Assembly (NCBI RefSeq): GCF_030345075.1 | Contig: NZ_CP128361.1 | Span: 2,976,001-3,040,000, forward strand | Length of the DNA: 64,000 nucleotides | Source of the DNA: Solwaraspora sp. WMMA2065 | GTDB lineage: Bacteria > Actinomycetota > Actinomycetes > Mycobacteriales > Micromonosporaceae | Reading direction: 5' to 3' | In this document: in pieces, positions 34,079 through 43,528 of the stretch | How the letters are laid out: each line of letters begins with the position of its first letter | Numbering within the stretch: position 1 is the first letter of the stretch | The notes under the pieces: model-generated | The model's database searches: none | What the model was told of the DNA's origin: nothing | What the model saw: only the letters and a program-made list of their open reading frames with translations | Made by a program: the position numbers and the translations under genes

Positions 34079-35391
34079 GCCGGCCTGCCTTCCATGGTGG
34101 TCTTCTCGCTACCGGTCGACCCGCTACCGGTCGACCCGCTACCGGTCGACCCGCTACCGGCCGCCGCCTCCGGGACGTCGATCGCCGGCACCTCGGTGCC
34201 GGGCGCCGCCGGCTCCCCCGTCGACGGGGTCGGGGTCGGCAGGCCACCGGTCGGCGGCGGAGTGCCCGCCGGTTCACCGCCGGCCCGCCGCCGGCGTAGC
34301 AGGGCGATCACCGCAGGCGGCGCCACGAACGCCAGCACCAGCAGCGCCTTGACCACGTCGACCAGGAACGACGGCACCCCGGTGGCGGCCAGAAAGCTGG
34401 ATCCGGCGCGCAGCACGCCGAACAGCACCGCCACCGGAATGGCCAGCAGCGGATTGTTCCGGCCGACCAGGGCGACCAGCAGGCCGTCCCAGCCGAGGTT
34501 CAACGACATTCCCGGCTGCAGCCGGTGGCTGCCGATCGGGCTGGTCAGCAGCAGCGCGCCGGCCAGGCCGGCGAAGGCTCCCGAGATGGCCAGCGCCATC
34601 CCACCGAGGGCGCCGACCCGGACCCCGGCGTGCTGGGCGGTGACCGGGTTGAGCCCGAGCATCTTGAGCCGGAACCCCCACCGGGTCCGGGTCATCGCCA
34701 GGCTGATCGCCACCGCGATCAGGACGGCCAGGATCAGCCCTCCGTTGACCTGCAGGTTCGGGTACTCACCGAGGGAGGCGAGCCGGGCGTTCTCCGGCAG
34801 CGGGTTGGACTGTGGCGAGACCACCCCGGTGCCCAGCCGGGACTCCTGCAGCAGCCACGGGGTGTTGACCGCGAACGCCACCAACTGCTGGGCCAGGAAG
34901 GTCATCAGCAGCGTGCTGACCACCACGTTGACCCCTCGGAAGCGGTACATCAGCGCGCTCAGCCCGGCCCAGCCGCCGGCGGCGAGCAGCGCCGCGAGCA
35001 GCACGACGACCAGCAGCAACGGCCCGGGCAGGGCGAGTCGCAGGCCGACCCAGGCACCGGCCAGCGCCCCGATCAGCACCTGGCCCTCCTGGCCGATGTT
35101 GAAGAAGCCGGACCGGGCGCTGACGCAGGCACCGACCGCGACCAGCAGCAGCGGTGCGACGTAGAGCAGCGAGTTGCTCCAGGCTCGCGGGCTGGCCATG
35201 CTGCCCTGGTAGAGCGCCTGCACCGAGGCGCTCGGCGAGCCGCCGGTGACCGCGATCAGCAACGCGGACAGACCGAGGGCGACGGCGACCGTCACCACGG
35301 TCGCCGCGGTGACCTGCCGGCCGCCGGGGCCGGGGGTGAGCCGGGCCAGCAGCCGCCGGCCGGCCGGGTCCGCACCGGTCAACGTGGCCAT
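34075..35391 (-). CDS. BMP-type ABC importer permease 1
   Basis: 438 aa NupP/YufP-like permease with GFFNIGQEGQVLIGALAGAW and RGVNVVVSTLLMTFLA. About 340 residues of membrane core are followed by an extra C-terminal tail of about 80 residues rich in Pro, Gly, Thr and Ser, ending in GSTGS repeats (see the tandem repeat at 34109-34160). The tail is not typical of the family and should be cytoplasmic and disordered. The start overlaps the ATPase stop as TGATG. Confidence 0.9.
   Translation of the reverse strand: MATLTGADPAGRRLLARLTPGPGGRQVTAATVVTVAVALGLSALLIAVTGGSPSASVQALYQGSMASPRAWSNSLLYVAPLLLVAVGACVSARSGFFNIGQEGQVLIGALAGAWVGLRLALPGPLLLVVVLLAALLAAGGWAGLSALMYRFRGVNVVVSTLLMTFLAQQLVAFAVNTPWLLQESRLGTGVVSPQSNPLPENARLASLGEYPNLQVNGGLILAVLIAVAISLAMTRTRWGFRLKMLGLNPVTAQHAGVRVGALGGMALAISGAFAGLAGALLLTSPIGSHRLQPGMSLNLGWDGLLVALVGRNNPLLAIPVAVLFGVLRAGSSFLAATGVPSFLVDVVKALLVLAFVAPPAVIALLRRRRAGGEPAGTPPPTGGLPTPTPSTGEPAAPGTEVPAIDVPEAAAGSGSTGSGSTGSGSTGSEKTTMEGRPA
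34109..34160. repeat. 15-bp tandem repeat in the permease tail
   Basis: CTACCGGTCGACCCG repeats three times with a partial fourth copy, encoding GSTGS units in the permease 1 C-terminus. Copy number may vary between strains. Confidence 0.85.
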
Positions 35392-36974
35392 CAGTGGCTC
35401 ACCCCGCCGACCAGCATGCCGAGGCGTTCCGCGGTGGCCTCGGCGGGATCGAGCACGCCGACGATCCGACCCGAGGAGATCACCGCCACCCGGTCGGACA
35501 GGGCCATCACCTCTTCGAGTTCGGTGGAGATCAGCAAAACCGCCACCCCTTCCGCGGCGGCCTGCCGCAGCCGCACGTACATGTCTTCGATCGCGCCGAC
35601 GTCCAGCCCGTGGGTGGGCTGGGCGGCGATCAGCACCCTCGGTCCGGCGGACAACTCCCGGGCCAGCACCACCCGCTGCTGGTTGCCGCCGGACAGGCTG
35701 CGCACCGGGGTGTCCGGGGACGGGGCGATGATGTTGAACTCGGTCATCCGCTGCCGGGCGATCTGCTGGATCCGTCGCCGGCTGAGCACCCCGCCGGCGC
35801 CGGAGACCCCGGCCAGCGACTTCATCACCAGGTTCTCGGCGATCGTCATGTCCAGCACCACGCCGGACCGGTGCCGGTCCTCGGGCACGATGCCGAGTCC
35901 GGCGGTGTGCAGCGCGCCGGCCCGGTCGAGGTCGACCGGCTCGCCACCGATCTCGACCGTGCCGGAGTCGGGCACCAGCAGCCCGGAAAGCAGATCACCG
36001 AGGGTGGCCTGGCCATTGCCTTCGACGCCGTACAGGCCGACGATTTCCCCCGGTGCGACGTCGAGGTTGAGGGCGTCGAGAATCCGCAGCTCACCGAGGA
36101 GCACGGTGACGTCGCGCAGCCGCAACGCCGGCGGGGAGCCGGCGGCCGGCTGGCCGCTGGCAGACGGCTGGTCGCCTGCTGGCTGGTCGCCGGAACGATC
36201 GACCGGCAGCATGCCCAGCGCGGCGCTCTCCGCCCGCAGCGACACCTCCCGACCGACCATCTGCCGGGCCAGCAGCTGCGGGGTGGTCTGCGCGGTCGGC
36301 CCGTGGAAGACCACCGCGCCCCGGCGCAGCACGGTGACCCGGTCGGTGGCCGCGATGATCTCGGCCAGCTTGTGGCTGATCAGGATGACCGCCCGGTTCT
36401 CCGCCTGCACCACCCGGCGCAGCACGGTGAACAGTTCGGCCGACTCGGCCTGGGTGAGCACCGACGTCGGTTCATCGAGGATCAGCACCGACGGGTCGCG
36501 GCGCAGACACTTGATCAGCTCGACCCGCTGCCGTTCCCCGGCGGAGAGCCGGTCCACCCGGGCCATCGGGTCGATCGGCAGGCCGTACCGCTGGGCGACC
36601 TGCTCGACCTGGGCGCAGGCCGCGCCCTTGTCGACCCGGCCGCTGTCGCCCATGATCACGTTTTCCCAGACGGTGAGTGGGTCGATCAGGCTGAAGTGCT
36701 GGTGCACCATGCCCAGCCCCAGATCGGCCGCCCGCTGCGGAGTGTCGATCTCGACCGGCTCGCCGTCGCGCAGGATGCTGCCGGCGTCCCGGTGCACCAG
36801 CCCGAGCAGGATCTTCATCAGGGTCGACTTGCCGGCCCCGTTCTCGCCGAGGAGGCCGTGGATCTCGCCGGGTCGGACGGCGAGATCCACGGCGTCGCAG
36901 GCGACGACCGGACCGTAGCGCTTGCTCACTCCGCGCAGGGTGAGCGCCGGCGCCGTGTGGCCGTCGGTGTGCAC
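35391..36974 (-). CDS. BMP-type ABC importer ATPase, two nucleotide-binding domains
   Basis: About 527 aa, RbsA/NupO-like. Domain 1 has Walker A GENGAGKST, signature LSAGERQRVELIKCL and LILDEPTSVL. Domain 2 has a degenerate Walker A (GVEGNGQAT) and LSGGNQQRVVLAREL, as usual. It drives uptake with the two permeases and the lipoprotein. The GTG at 36974 has AGGTGG 8 nt upstream; a GTG four codons earlier overlaps that site and is less likely. Confidence 0.92.
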   Translation of the reverse strand: MHTDGHTAPALTLRGVSKRYGPVVACDAVDLAVRPGEIHGLLGENGAGKSTLMKILLGLVHRDAGSILRDGEPVEIDTPQRAADLGLGMVHQHFSLIDPLTVWENVIMGDSGRVDKGAACAQVEQVAQRYGLPIDPMARVDRLSAGERQRVELIKCLRRDPSVLILDEPTSVLTQAESAELFTVLRRVVQAENRAVILISHKLAEIIAATDRVTVLRRGAVVFHGPTAQTTPQLLARQMVGREVSLRAESAALGMLPVDRSGDQPAGDQPSASGQPAAGSPPALRLRDVTVLLGELRILDALNLDVAPGEIVGLYGVEGNGQATLGDLLSGLLVPDSGTVEIGGEPVDLDRAGALHTAGLGIVPEDRHRSGVVLDMTIAENLVMKSLAGVSGAGGVLSRRRIQQIARQRMTEFNIIAPSPDTPVRSLSGGNQQRVVLARELSAGPRVLIAAQPTHGLDVGAIEDMYVRLRQAAAEGVAVLLISTELEEVMALSDRVAVISSGRIVGVLDPAEATAERLGMLVGGVSH

Positions 36975-37035
36975 AGTCCGTTCCACCTCGATAGTCGGGT
37001 CAGCAAGTGGTTTCCGATGTGCGGTCGGTGGCGGG

Positions 37036-38115
37036 TCAGCCGCCGAGCCGCTCCACCTCGGCGGCGGTGTCGATGTTGCCCTCGGCCACGTCGGTGACGA
37101 AAGCCTCCATCCGCTCGGTCTGCTCCGCCGTCGGGTCGCAGATCTTGATCGCCGGGTACGGGTCGATACCGATCTGCCACACCTTGGTGGTGCCCATCTC
37201 CAGCTCGCCCTCGGCGAACAGGGTCAGCGCGGCGGCGAAGTAGGCACCCGGGTCGAAGATGACCGAGATGTCGAACTCCGGCTCGGTCGAGTCGCACCGG
37301 TCGGTGCCCGGGGTCAGGGTGATCGCGCCGCCCTCGTTGGCCAGTTCGGTTGCGGCGTCGGTGGCCCCACCGAGGTACGGGTAGACCACACTGACGCCCT
37401 GGTCGATCTGCGCCTGCACGGCCTCCCGGGCCTTTGCGGAGTCGTTGAAGTCACCGGTATAGGTGATCACCAGCTCGGCCTCGGGGACCACCATCCGGAT
37501 CCCGGCCTTGAAAGCCCGGGCGGCGTTGATCGCGAAGTCGACCTCCATGCCGGTGACGAAGCCGGCCTTGGTGTCACCGTTCTCCTCCATCAGCAGACCG
37601 GTGGCGTATCCGGCGGCGAGCATGCTCTGGTTCGGGTCGTCGCTGGAAATGACGATCTCCGGGGTCTGCGGGATGTTCTCCGACGACGGCACGTACCAGG
37701 CAACGTTCTCGCAGGCCGGCTCCTCGGAGGCGGGGATGGCGTCCTTGAGCTCGGAAGCGCCCAGCGCCACCATGTCGACGCCCTGCTGGCACAGCGCCCG
37801 GGCCGAGCTGAGCGCCTCGGTCGGCGGCACCGAACCCCGCTTGATGACCTCCCAGCCCTGCTCGTTGGCGAACCGCTCGGCTTCGGCGACAAAGCTCTCG
37901 TAGTAGCCGTTGTCGTTGATGTCACCGGGGCTGAGCACCCCGATCAGCACCTTGCCGTCGCCGTTGACGTCCGGCTGGCCGGCGATGACGGTGCCGCCGC
38001 CCTCGGAGCCGGCGGGGTCCGGCGCGGTGGCGTCGTTGTCGGCGCAGCCGACCAGGGCGAGGCTGACGGCGCCGGCGAGCAGCGCCGCCGCACCCTTTCC
38101 GATCCTTATTGTCAC
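37036..38115 (-). CDS. BMP-family (Med/PnrA-like) substrate-binding lipoprotein
   Basis: 359 aa. A lipoprotein signal with LVGC lipobox (Cys at about residue 24) precedes a BMP fold: KVLIGVLSPGDINDNGYYESF, MVALGASELKDAIP and GFVTGMEVDF. Two cysteine pairs may form disulfides outside the cell. PnrA/BmpA relatives bind purine nucleosides, so a nucleoside- or purine-like ligand is the default guess. The GTG at 38115 has AAAGGA upstream. It lies between an amidohydrolase and the ATPase. Confidence 0.9.
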   Translation of the reverse strand: MTIRIGKGAAALLAGAVSLALVGCADNDATAPDPAGSEGGGTVIAGQPDVNGDGKVLIGVLSPGDINDNGYYESFVAEAERFANEQGWEVIKRGSVPPTEALSSARALCQQGVDMVALGASELKDAIPASEEPACENVAWYVPSSENIPQTPEIVISSDDPNQSMLAAGYATGLLMEENGDTKAGFVTGMEVDFAINAARAFKAGIRMVVPEAELVITYTGDFNDSAKAREAVQAQIDQGVSVVYPYLGGATDAATELANEGGAITLTPGTDRCDSTEPEFDISVIFDPGAYFAAALTLFAEGELEMGTTKVWQIGIDPYPAIKICDPTAEQTERMEAFVTDVAEGNIDTAAEVERLGG

Positions 38116-38126
38116 AGCTGTTCCTT

Positions 38127-39596
38127 TCACCTTGGGGGCGTCGCGCCGGCCGGTCCGGTCCGGTGCGCGCGGTACTCGGTCGCCGGCACGACAGGCCAGC
38201 GATGCGGGATGTCGATGCCGGCCCGGCGGAGCAGGTCCGCGCCGCGCGACGCGACCTCGGCCCGCAGGGCGTCGACGTCGACGGTGGTGATCCGTCGGTC
38301 CCGGACCACCGGCCGGCCGTCGACCAGTACGTCCCGCACGGTGTGGCTGGCCGCGCCCCAGACGAGCTGGGTGGCCAGGTCCCCGCGCGGGGTCCACGCG
38401 ATGGTGCGGGTGTCCAGTACGACCAGGTCGGCGGCCTTGCCGACCTCGATCGAACCGGTCAGCCACCCCAGCCCGACGGCGTCGGCGCCGTCGACGGTGG
38501 CCAGGGCGAAGATCTCGTCGGCGGGCAGCGGCTCGGCCGCGCCACGGTCACGGTCCAGCCCGGCGAAGAGCCGGGCCGCCCGCCACACGTCCGGGGTGTC
38601 GCCGGCATTGTGCGAGTCGCAGCCCAACGCCAGCCGGCCACCGGCCCGCCGCAGCTCGGTGTGCCGGCCCGCCCGGGTGAAGCCCTGTCCGAGCCGCAGG
38701 TAGGCGCCGGGGCAGGAGGCGACAGAGGCACCGCTGCCGGCGAGCGCGTCGAGCTCGTCGTCATCGAGCCAGACGGCGTGCCCGAGCAGCAGGCGGGGGC
38801 CGAGCACACCGAGGTCACGCAGGTGCAACACGGGCCGGGGGCGGCCGGCGACGGCGTACCCGGCCGGGTCCTCGGCGCTGGGCGACAGGTGCCAGGTCAT
38901 CGGCACGTCGAGTCGCTCGGCCAGCTCGGCGGCGCCGGTGAACAGCTCGTCGCTGACCAGATCGTGGCCGACCAGGGTGACCCAGCCGGTGACCAGCCGG
39001 TCGCCGGCCAGCGCGGTGACCGTCTCAGCCTGGGCGGCGAGGGTCTCGCCGGCCGGCATCGAGTACGGGGCATCGGCGGTGTCCCAGCCCCAGCGGCCGA
39101 CCCGGCCCCGGATGCCGGCGGCGCGCAGCCCGGCAGCGACCCGCAGCGGATGCGCCACGGTGCCCGGTTCGAGCAGGGTGGTGACGCCGTAGCTGAGCGC
39201 CTCGACGGCGGTGAGGGTGGCCGAAAGTTCGTCGTCGTCGCCGGTGACGGCGGCGTGCAGCGGCACGATCCAGTCGAAGATCGCCTGCTGGGCGGGGACG
39301 TCGTCGGGGATGCTGCTGCGGATCAGCGGGTCGGCGGTGGTGTGCTGGTGGGCGTTGACCAGGCCGGGGACGACCAGGCAGCCGGCCGCGTCGAGCTCCG
39401 GGGTGTGCGGGTACGCGACCCGCAGCGCACCGGTCGGGCCGATGTCGGCGATCCGGCCGTCGACCACCGCGATCGCACCGCCGGTGACCACCTCCCGGCC
39501 GGGGGCCATGGTGACGATGTCGGCGTCGACGACCAGCAGGTCGGCGCGGGCGGTGCCGGGTCCGGAGTCGGCGGTCGGGGCCGCGAGCGTGGTCAT
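38127..39596 (-). CDS. Amidohydrolase of the guanine deaminase/TrzN-AtzB type
   Basis: 489 aa. GLVNAHQHTT gives the HxH pair, then MTWHLSPSAED, LLLGHAVWLDDDE and LGCDSHNAGDTPD complete the single-metal site of cytosine/guanine deaminase-like and triazine hydrolases. It would remove an amino or other leaving group from a heterocycle. It is embedded between the importer and an MDR gene in one operon (40621-33164), which strongly suggests that the imported compound or a derivative is its substrate. Confidence 0.88.
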   Translation of the reverse strand: MTTLAAPTADSGPGTARADLLVVDADIVTMAPGREVVTGGAIAVVDGRIADIGPTGALRVAYPHTPELDAAGCLVVPGLVNAHQHTTADPLIRSSIPDDVPAQQAIFDWIVPLHAAVTGDDDELSATLTAVEALSYGVTTLLEPGTVAHPLRVAAGLRAAGIRGRVGRWGWDTADAPYSMPAGETLAAQAETVTALAGDRLVTGWVTLVGHDLVSDELFTGAAELAERLDVPMTWHLSPSAEDPAGYAVAGRPRPVLHLRDLGVLGPRLLLGHAVWLDDDELDALAGSGASVASCPGAYLRLGQGFTRAGRHTELRRAGGRLALGCDSHNAGDTPDVWRAARLFAGLDRDRGAAEPLPADEIFALATVDGADAVGLGWLTGSIEVGKAADLVVLDTRTIAWTPRGDLATQLVWGAASHTVRDVLVDGRPVVRDRRITTVDVDALRAEVASRGADLLRRAGIDIPHRWPVVPATEYRAHRTGPAGATPPR

Positions 39597-40621
39597 GGCC
39601 GGATCAGGATCTTGCCGACGAGGTCACCGGACTCCAGCCGGGCGTACGCCGCAGGCAGGTCGGCGAGCGGATATTCGGCTCCTCGGACCGCCCGCAGCCC
39701 GCCAGCGAAGTACGCATCGAGCATGGCGGCGAAGTCGGCCGGGGCGTACGCGCCGGCGCCGAGCAGGCGCAGACCCTGGTGGTACACCTGGGCCAGCGAC
39801 AGACTGACCTGGTCGCCGCTGGTGTTGCCGAGCAGCACCAGCCGGCCGCCGGTGCGCAGGCTGGCCAGGGAGCTGTGCCAGGTGGCCGCACCGACGTGGT
39901 CCAGCACCAGGTCGGCGCCGTGCCCGCCGGTGTGCTCCCGGACCCCGGCGGCGGTCCGGTCGTCCAGGTCGAGCGCCACGTCGGCGCCGAGGGAGACGGC
40001 TGCGGCCCGTTTGGCTTCGCTGCGGGCCACCGCGATCACCCAGGCGCCGCGGGCGCGGGCGAGCTGGATGGCGGCGATGCTGACCGCGCTGGTGGCTGCC
40101 TGGATCACCACGGATTCGCCGGGGTGCAGGGTGCCGACCCGGTGCAGGGCGTGCCAGGCGACGCTCCAGGCGGTGGGCAGTGCGGCGGCGTCGGCGAGGT
40201 CGACGTGGTCGGGGACCCGGTGGGCCACGGCGGCCGGTACGGCGACGTACTCGGCGAAGCCGCCGGGTCGGTTGCCGCCGACGACGCGCAGCGTTCGGCA
40301 GTAGCCGGGGTTGCCGCCGACGCAGGCGGCGCAGTGCCCGCAGCCGATGGTGGGGTCGAGCACGACCCGGTCGCCGGTGCGCAGCGTGCCGACCTCGGCA
40401 CCGGTGGCGACCACCTGCCCGGCGACGTCCATGCCGGCGACGTGCGGCAGCGTGAAGCCGGGGAGCAGGCCGGGCCCGCGCAGCTGGAGCAGGTCGAGAC
40501 GGTTCAGCGCGGCGGCGGTGACGCCGACGACGACGTCGGCCGGGCCGGGCTCGGGGTCCGGCAGGGCGCGCGGCCGTACGACTTCGGGGCCACCGAAGTC
40601 GGTCTGAACCATCGCCCGCAC
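39593..40621 (-). CDS. Zinc-type MDR oxidoreductase (alcohol dehydrogenase/quinone-reductase-like)
   Basis: 342 aa. The catalytic-domain GMDVAGQVVATG and structural-zinc cysteines (GCGHCAACVGGNPGYC) are present; the coenzyme domain has VVIQAATSAVSIAAIQLA. The GTG at 40621 has GGAGG 5 nt upstream. A further upstream ATG (40663) lies inside operator site 4 and has no binding site, so the shorter form is preferred. It is first gene of the importer operon. Confidence 0.88.
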   Translation of the reverse strand: MRAMVQTDFGGPEVVRPRALPDPEPGPADVVVGVTAAALNRLDLLQLRGPGLLPGFTLPHVAGMDVAGQVVATGAEVGTLRTGDRVVLDPTIGCGHCAACVGGNPGYCRTLRVVGGNRPGGFAEYVAVPAAVAHRVPDHVDLADAAALPTAWSVAWHALHRVGTLHPGESVVIQAATSAVSIAAIQLARARGAWVIAVARSEAKRAAAVSLGADVALDLDDRTAAGVREHTGGHGADLVLDHVGAATWHSSLASLRTGGRLVLLGNTSGDQVSLSLAQVYHQGLRLLGAGAYAPADFAAMLDAYFAGGLRAVRGAEYPLADLPAAYARLESGDLVGKILIRP

Positions 40622-40644
40622 CCTTACCTCCACCGGTCTACCAA

Positions 40645-40661
40645 ACAATATGCCGTCTTGC
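40645..40661. promoter_or_regulatory. Operator site 4, importer operon
   Basis: ACAATAT-GCC-GTCTTGC followed by AT; the right arm is good (6 of 7) and the left weak (3 of 7). It ends 24 nt before the MDR start, in the right place for repression. The rest of 40622-40802 shows no gene. Confidence 0.4.
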
Positions 40662-40802
40662 ATTGTGATCCGTGCTGCTTAGCGACGTACTCTGCCTGCG
40701 CTCCGGCAACCTGTCAACGCCTCGACCGAAACTGGCTCAGCTACGTAACGTGCCCGTGATCCAGGCCGGCACAACCGGGCGGAAGTCGCCATCGACCTGC
40801 GG

Positions 40803-41987
40803 TTATCCGCCGTCTGCGACGACGATCAGCAGCTCCCGCGCGACCAGCGCGGTACGCAGCACCGCAGCAGTCGACGGATGCAAAGGATCCACCCCCAGTA
40901 GCCGCTTGATCAGACCCACCCGGTAGCCGACGGAGTTACGGTGCAGATGTAGTTGTTCACTCACAGCTTGCCTGCTCCCACCGGTCGCCAGCCAGTGGTC
41001 CAGGGTGCGGAGCAGGTCGTCGCGCTGCGCGATCGGCCCCAGGTGCCGGTCCACGTACCAGCGCAGCCGGTCCGGCGGCACGGCCAGCAGCAGCTGCGCC
41101 AGACCAGCCCGCTCGAACGGCAGCTCGGCCGGCTCCGCAGCCGCCGGACTGTTGCGCAGCAGCAGCCGCAGCAGCAGCCGGGCGTCCCGGAACGAGTCCG
41201 GGGTCGCGGCCGGGCCGGTCACCGACCGGCCGCCGGCCACCCGGACCTGGCCGGCACCGACGATCTGTTCCAACCGGCCGCGCAGCCGGACCACCTCCCG
41301 CTCGGCGTCACCCTGCAGCAGGGTCCAGCCCAGCCCTCCGTCGGCCAGCACCGGCCGGTCCAGCCAGGTCAACGCGGACGCCCACCGGCGCCGCTGGGTG
41401 CCGGTGTAGCCGAGCGCCACGGCCGCGTGCGGTTGGTCCAGCCGCCACCGGTACGCCGCCGCGGCCCGCACCAGGTCCGCCTGGCCGGCCGGGGACCGGT
41501 CACCGGTGCCGTCGCGCAGCGCCCGCAGCAGCCCGTCAGCGCCCACCGGCGGTGGCGGCTGCGGCGGCTCCCGACGTACCGCCTCGATGAGCAGTGCGGT
41601 GACCGCGGCCCGGGCGTAGTCGAGCTGGCCGGCCCCGACCGGCTCGGCCAGCAGCAGGGCACCGAGCCGACGGCTGCCGGACCCGACCGGCACCGACCGG
41701 CCGAGCCAGCCGTCGACGCAGCGCACCCGGTCGCCGCGTAGCTCGACCGGGTCGGCGACCGCGCTGCCGCTGGTGCTGTCGCTGGTGGCCAGCAGCTCGC
41801 CGGTCTCGGCGACCAGCCGGCAGTCCCGGCCGATGGCCTCGGCCAGCCGGGCCAGCAGCACCGGCCAGCCAGCACCGCCGAACGCGAGGTCGGTCAGCCA
41901 CTGGGCGAACTGGGCCGGCGTCGGTTCGGCAGCCACGGCCAGCCGGGGCCGGACGGCCGGCACCGGACGGTCGGCCGCCCCGGTCAC
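40803..41987 (-). CDS. PucR-family transcriptional regulator
   Basis: 394 aa. The C-terminal HTH (LLRTLDHWLATGGSRQAVSEQ, LHLHRNSVGYRVGLIKRLLG) is the PucR/CdaR signature; the central part is a GGDEF-like sensor fold without its motif. PucR-type proteins often activate purine or amine catabolism. The GTG at 41987 overlaps the aldehyde dehydrogenase stop (GTGA), so the regulator is coexpressed with that enzyme. Confidence 0.88.
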   Translation of the reverse strand: MTGAADRPVPAVRPRLAVAAEPTPAQFAQWLTDLAFGGAGWPVLLARLAEAIGRDCRLVAETGELLATSDSTSGSAVADPVELRGDRVRCVDGWLGRSVPVGSGSRRLGALLLAEPVGAGQLDYARAAVTALLIEAVRREPPQPPPPVGADGLLRALRDGTGDRSPAGQADLVRAAAAYRWRLDQPHAAVALGYTGTQRRRWASALTWLDRPVLADGGLGWTLLQGDAEREVVRLRGRLEQIVGAGQVRVAGGRSVTGPAATPDSFRDARLLLRLLLRNSPAAAEPAELPFERAGLAQLLLAVPPDRLRWYVDRHLGPIAQRDDLLRTLDHWLATGGSRQAVSEQLHLHRNSVGYRVGLIKRLLGVDPLHPSTAAVLRTALVARELLIVVADGG

Positions 41988-43453
41988 GTCGGCGATCGAT
42001 CGAGCAGCCGGACCGCGACGGCCTTCTCCTGGGTGTACTCGCGCAGCGCCGCGTACCCGCCGCCCCGGCTGAACCCACTCTCCTTCTGCATGTTGAACGG
42101 GAACCCGATCACCCCGGCGTCGTGGAACTGGTTGACCGCCACCTGACCGCTGCGGGCCTGGCCGGCCACCCGCAACGCCCGGGACACGTCGGAGGTCCAG
42201 ACGCAGGTGAGCAGGCCGAAGTCGGTGCCGTTCATGATCGACACCGCTTCCTCGGTGCTCCGAAACCCCTGCACGGCCAGGACCGGGCCGAAAATCTCCT
42301 CGCGAGCCAGCCGCATCGTCTCGTCGACGCCGTCGAACACGGTCGGGGCCACGTACCAGCCGTCGCCGAACGCGGCCGTGGCCGGCTCCCCGCCGGTGAC
42401 CAGCCGCGCCCCGGAGCCCGGCGCCTCGGCCAGGAACCCCCGGACCCGCTCGTACTGGGCCTGGCTGACCAGTGGGCCCATGTCCAGGTCCTGTTCCCAC
42501 GACCCGACCCGGACCTCGGCCATCGCGGCGGCCACCCGCTCGACCACCTCCGCCCGGATCGACTCCTCGACCACCAGCCGGGAGCCGGCGTAGCAGTTCT
42601 GGCCGGCGTTCTCGGTGATCGAGGCGACGATCGCCGGTACGGCGGTGTCCAGGTCCGCGTCGGCGAAGACCACGTTCGGCGACTTGCCGCCGAGTTCGAG
42701 TTTCACCGGGACCAGGTGCTCGGCGGCGGCCCGCATCACCGCCCGGCCGGTGACGGTCGAACCGACGAAACTGATGTGGTCGACGTCTGGATGGCCGGTC
42801 AGCGCCACGCCGGCCTCCGGGCCGAGCCCGGTCACCACGTTGAGCACCCCGGGCGGCAGCCCGGCCCGCCGGGCCAGCTCGGCCAGGGCGAACGGGGCGA
42901 GCGGGGCGATCTCGGACGGCTTGAGCACCACGGTGTTGCCGGCGGCCAGCGCCGGGGCGACGTTCGCGGCGGTGAGCACGGCCGGCACGTTCCACGGGAT
43001 CACCACCGCGCAGACGCCGTACGGCTCCGGGCGGGTGTAACCGAAGTAGTCAGGGGTACGGGTGGGCAGGGTGACCCCGGTCAGCTTGTCGGCCGCGCCG
43101 GCGAAGTAGTCGACGATGCCCTGCGCGATGTAGATGTTGAGCCGGCCGCCGGAGCGGGGTTTGCCCACGTCACGGGCCTCATAGACGGCAAGTTCCTCGA
43201 CGTGGGCGGCGATCAGGTCGACCCACCGGCGCAACGCCGCGCCGCGTTCGCTCGACGAGGTCGCGGCCCAGCCGGGGGCGGCCCGGCGGGCGGCGGCGAC
43301 GGCACGGTCCACGTCGACGGCGCGGGCCCGGGCGACCGGCTGGATGCTCTGCCGGGTCGCCGGGTCGAGCACCGGAAGTTCGCCACCGTCGGCGGCTGCC
43401 TCCCAGGCACCGTCGATCAGCTGGCGGGCAGCGGGAATGTCCAGGTCAGCCAT
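41984..43453 (-). CDS. NAD(P)+-dependent aldehyde dehydrogenase
   Basis: 489 aa. VIPWNVPAVL, FVGSTVTGRAVM, the catalytic glutamate in LELGGKSPN and the catalytic cysteine in GQNCYAGSR are in place. It oxidises an aldehyde to the acid. AAGGAT precedes the ATG. It is divergent from an alcohol dehydrogenase, with one dyad (site 5) between them, so alcohol to aldehyde to acid oxidation is likely induced as a unit. Confidence 0.94.
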   Translation of the reverse strand: MADLDIPAARQLIDGAWEAAADGGELPVLDPATRQSIQPVARARAVDVDRAVAAARRAAPGWAATSSSERGAALRRWVDLIAAHVEELAVYEARDVGKPRSGGRLNIYIAQGIVDYFAGAADKLTGVTLPTRTPDYFGYTRPEPYGVCAVVIPWNVPAVLTAANVAPALAAGNTVVLKPSEIAPLAPFALAELARRAGLPPGVLNVVTGLGPEAGVALTGHPDVDHISFVGSTVTGRAVMRAAAEHLVPVKLELGGKSPNVVFADADLDTAVPAIVASITENAGQNCYAGSRLVVEESIRAEVVERVAAAMAEVRVGSWEQDLDMGPLVSQAQYERVRGFLAEAPGSGARLVTGGEPATAAFGDGWYVAPTVFDGVDETMRLAREEIFGPVLAVQGFRSTEEAVSIMNGTDFGLLTCVWTSDVSRALRVAGQARSGQVAVNQFHDAGVIGFPFNMQKESGFSRGGGYAALREYTQEKAVAVRLLDRSPT

Positions 43454-43485
43454 GGTGGAATCCTTGACCCTCCATGTTCCGCATG

Positions 43486-43502
43486 TCAAGATGCAGTCTC
43501 GC
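43486..43502. promoter_or_regulatory. Operator site 5, divergent ALDH/ADH promoter
   Basis: TCAAGAT-GCA-GTCTCGC; right arm perfect, left 4 of 7. It is centred between the two starts, 33 nt and 27 nt away. Confidence 0.6.
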
Positions 43503-43528
43503 TTCGTGAGTACACCGGGAGGATTTGC

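Noticed and set aside
33212-36918. Long plus-strand ORFs opposite the ABC importer genes
   Set aside because: They match no family, are full of repeats and Arg/Gln/Gly, and mirror well-supported permease and ATPase genes.
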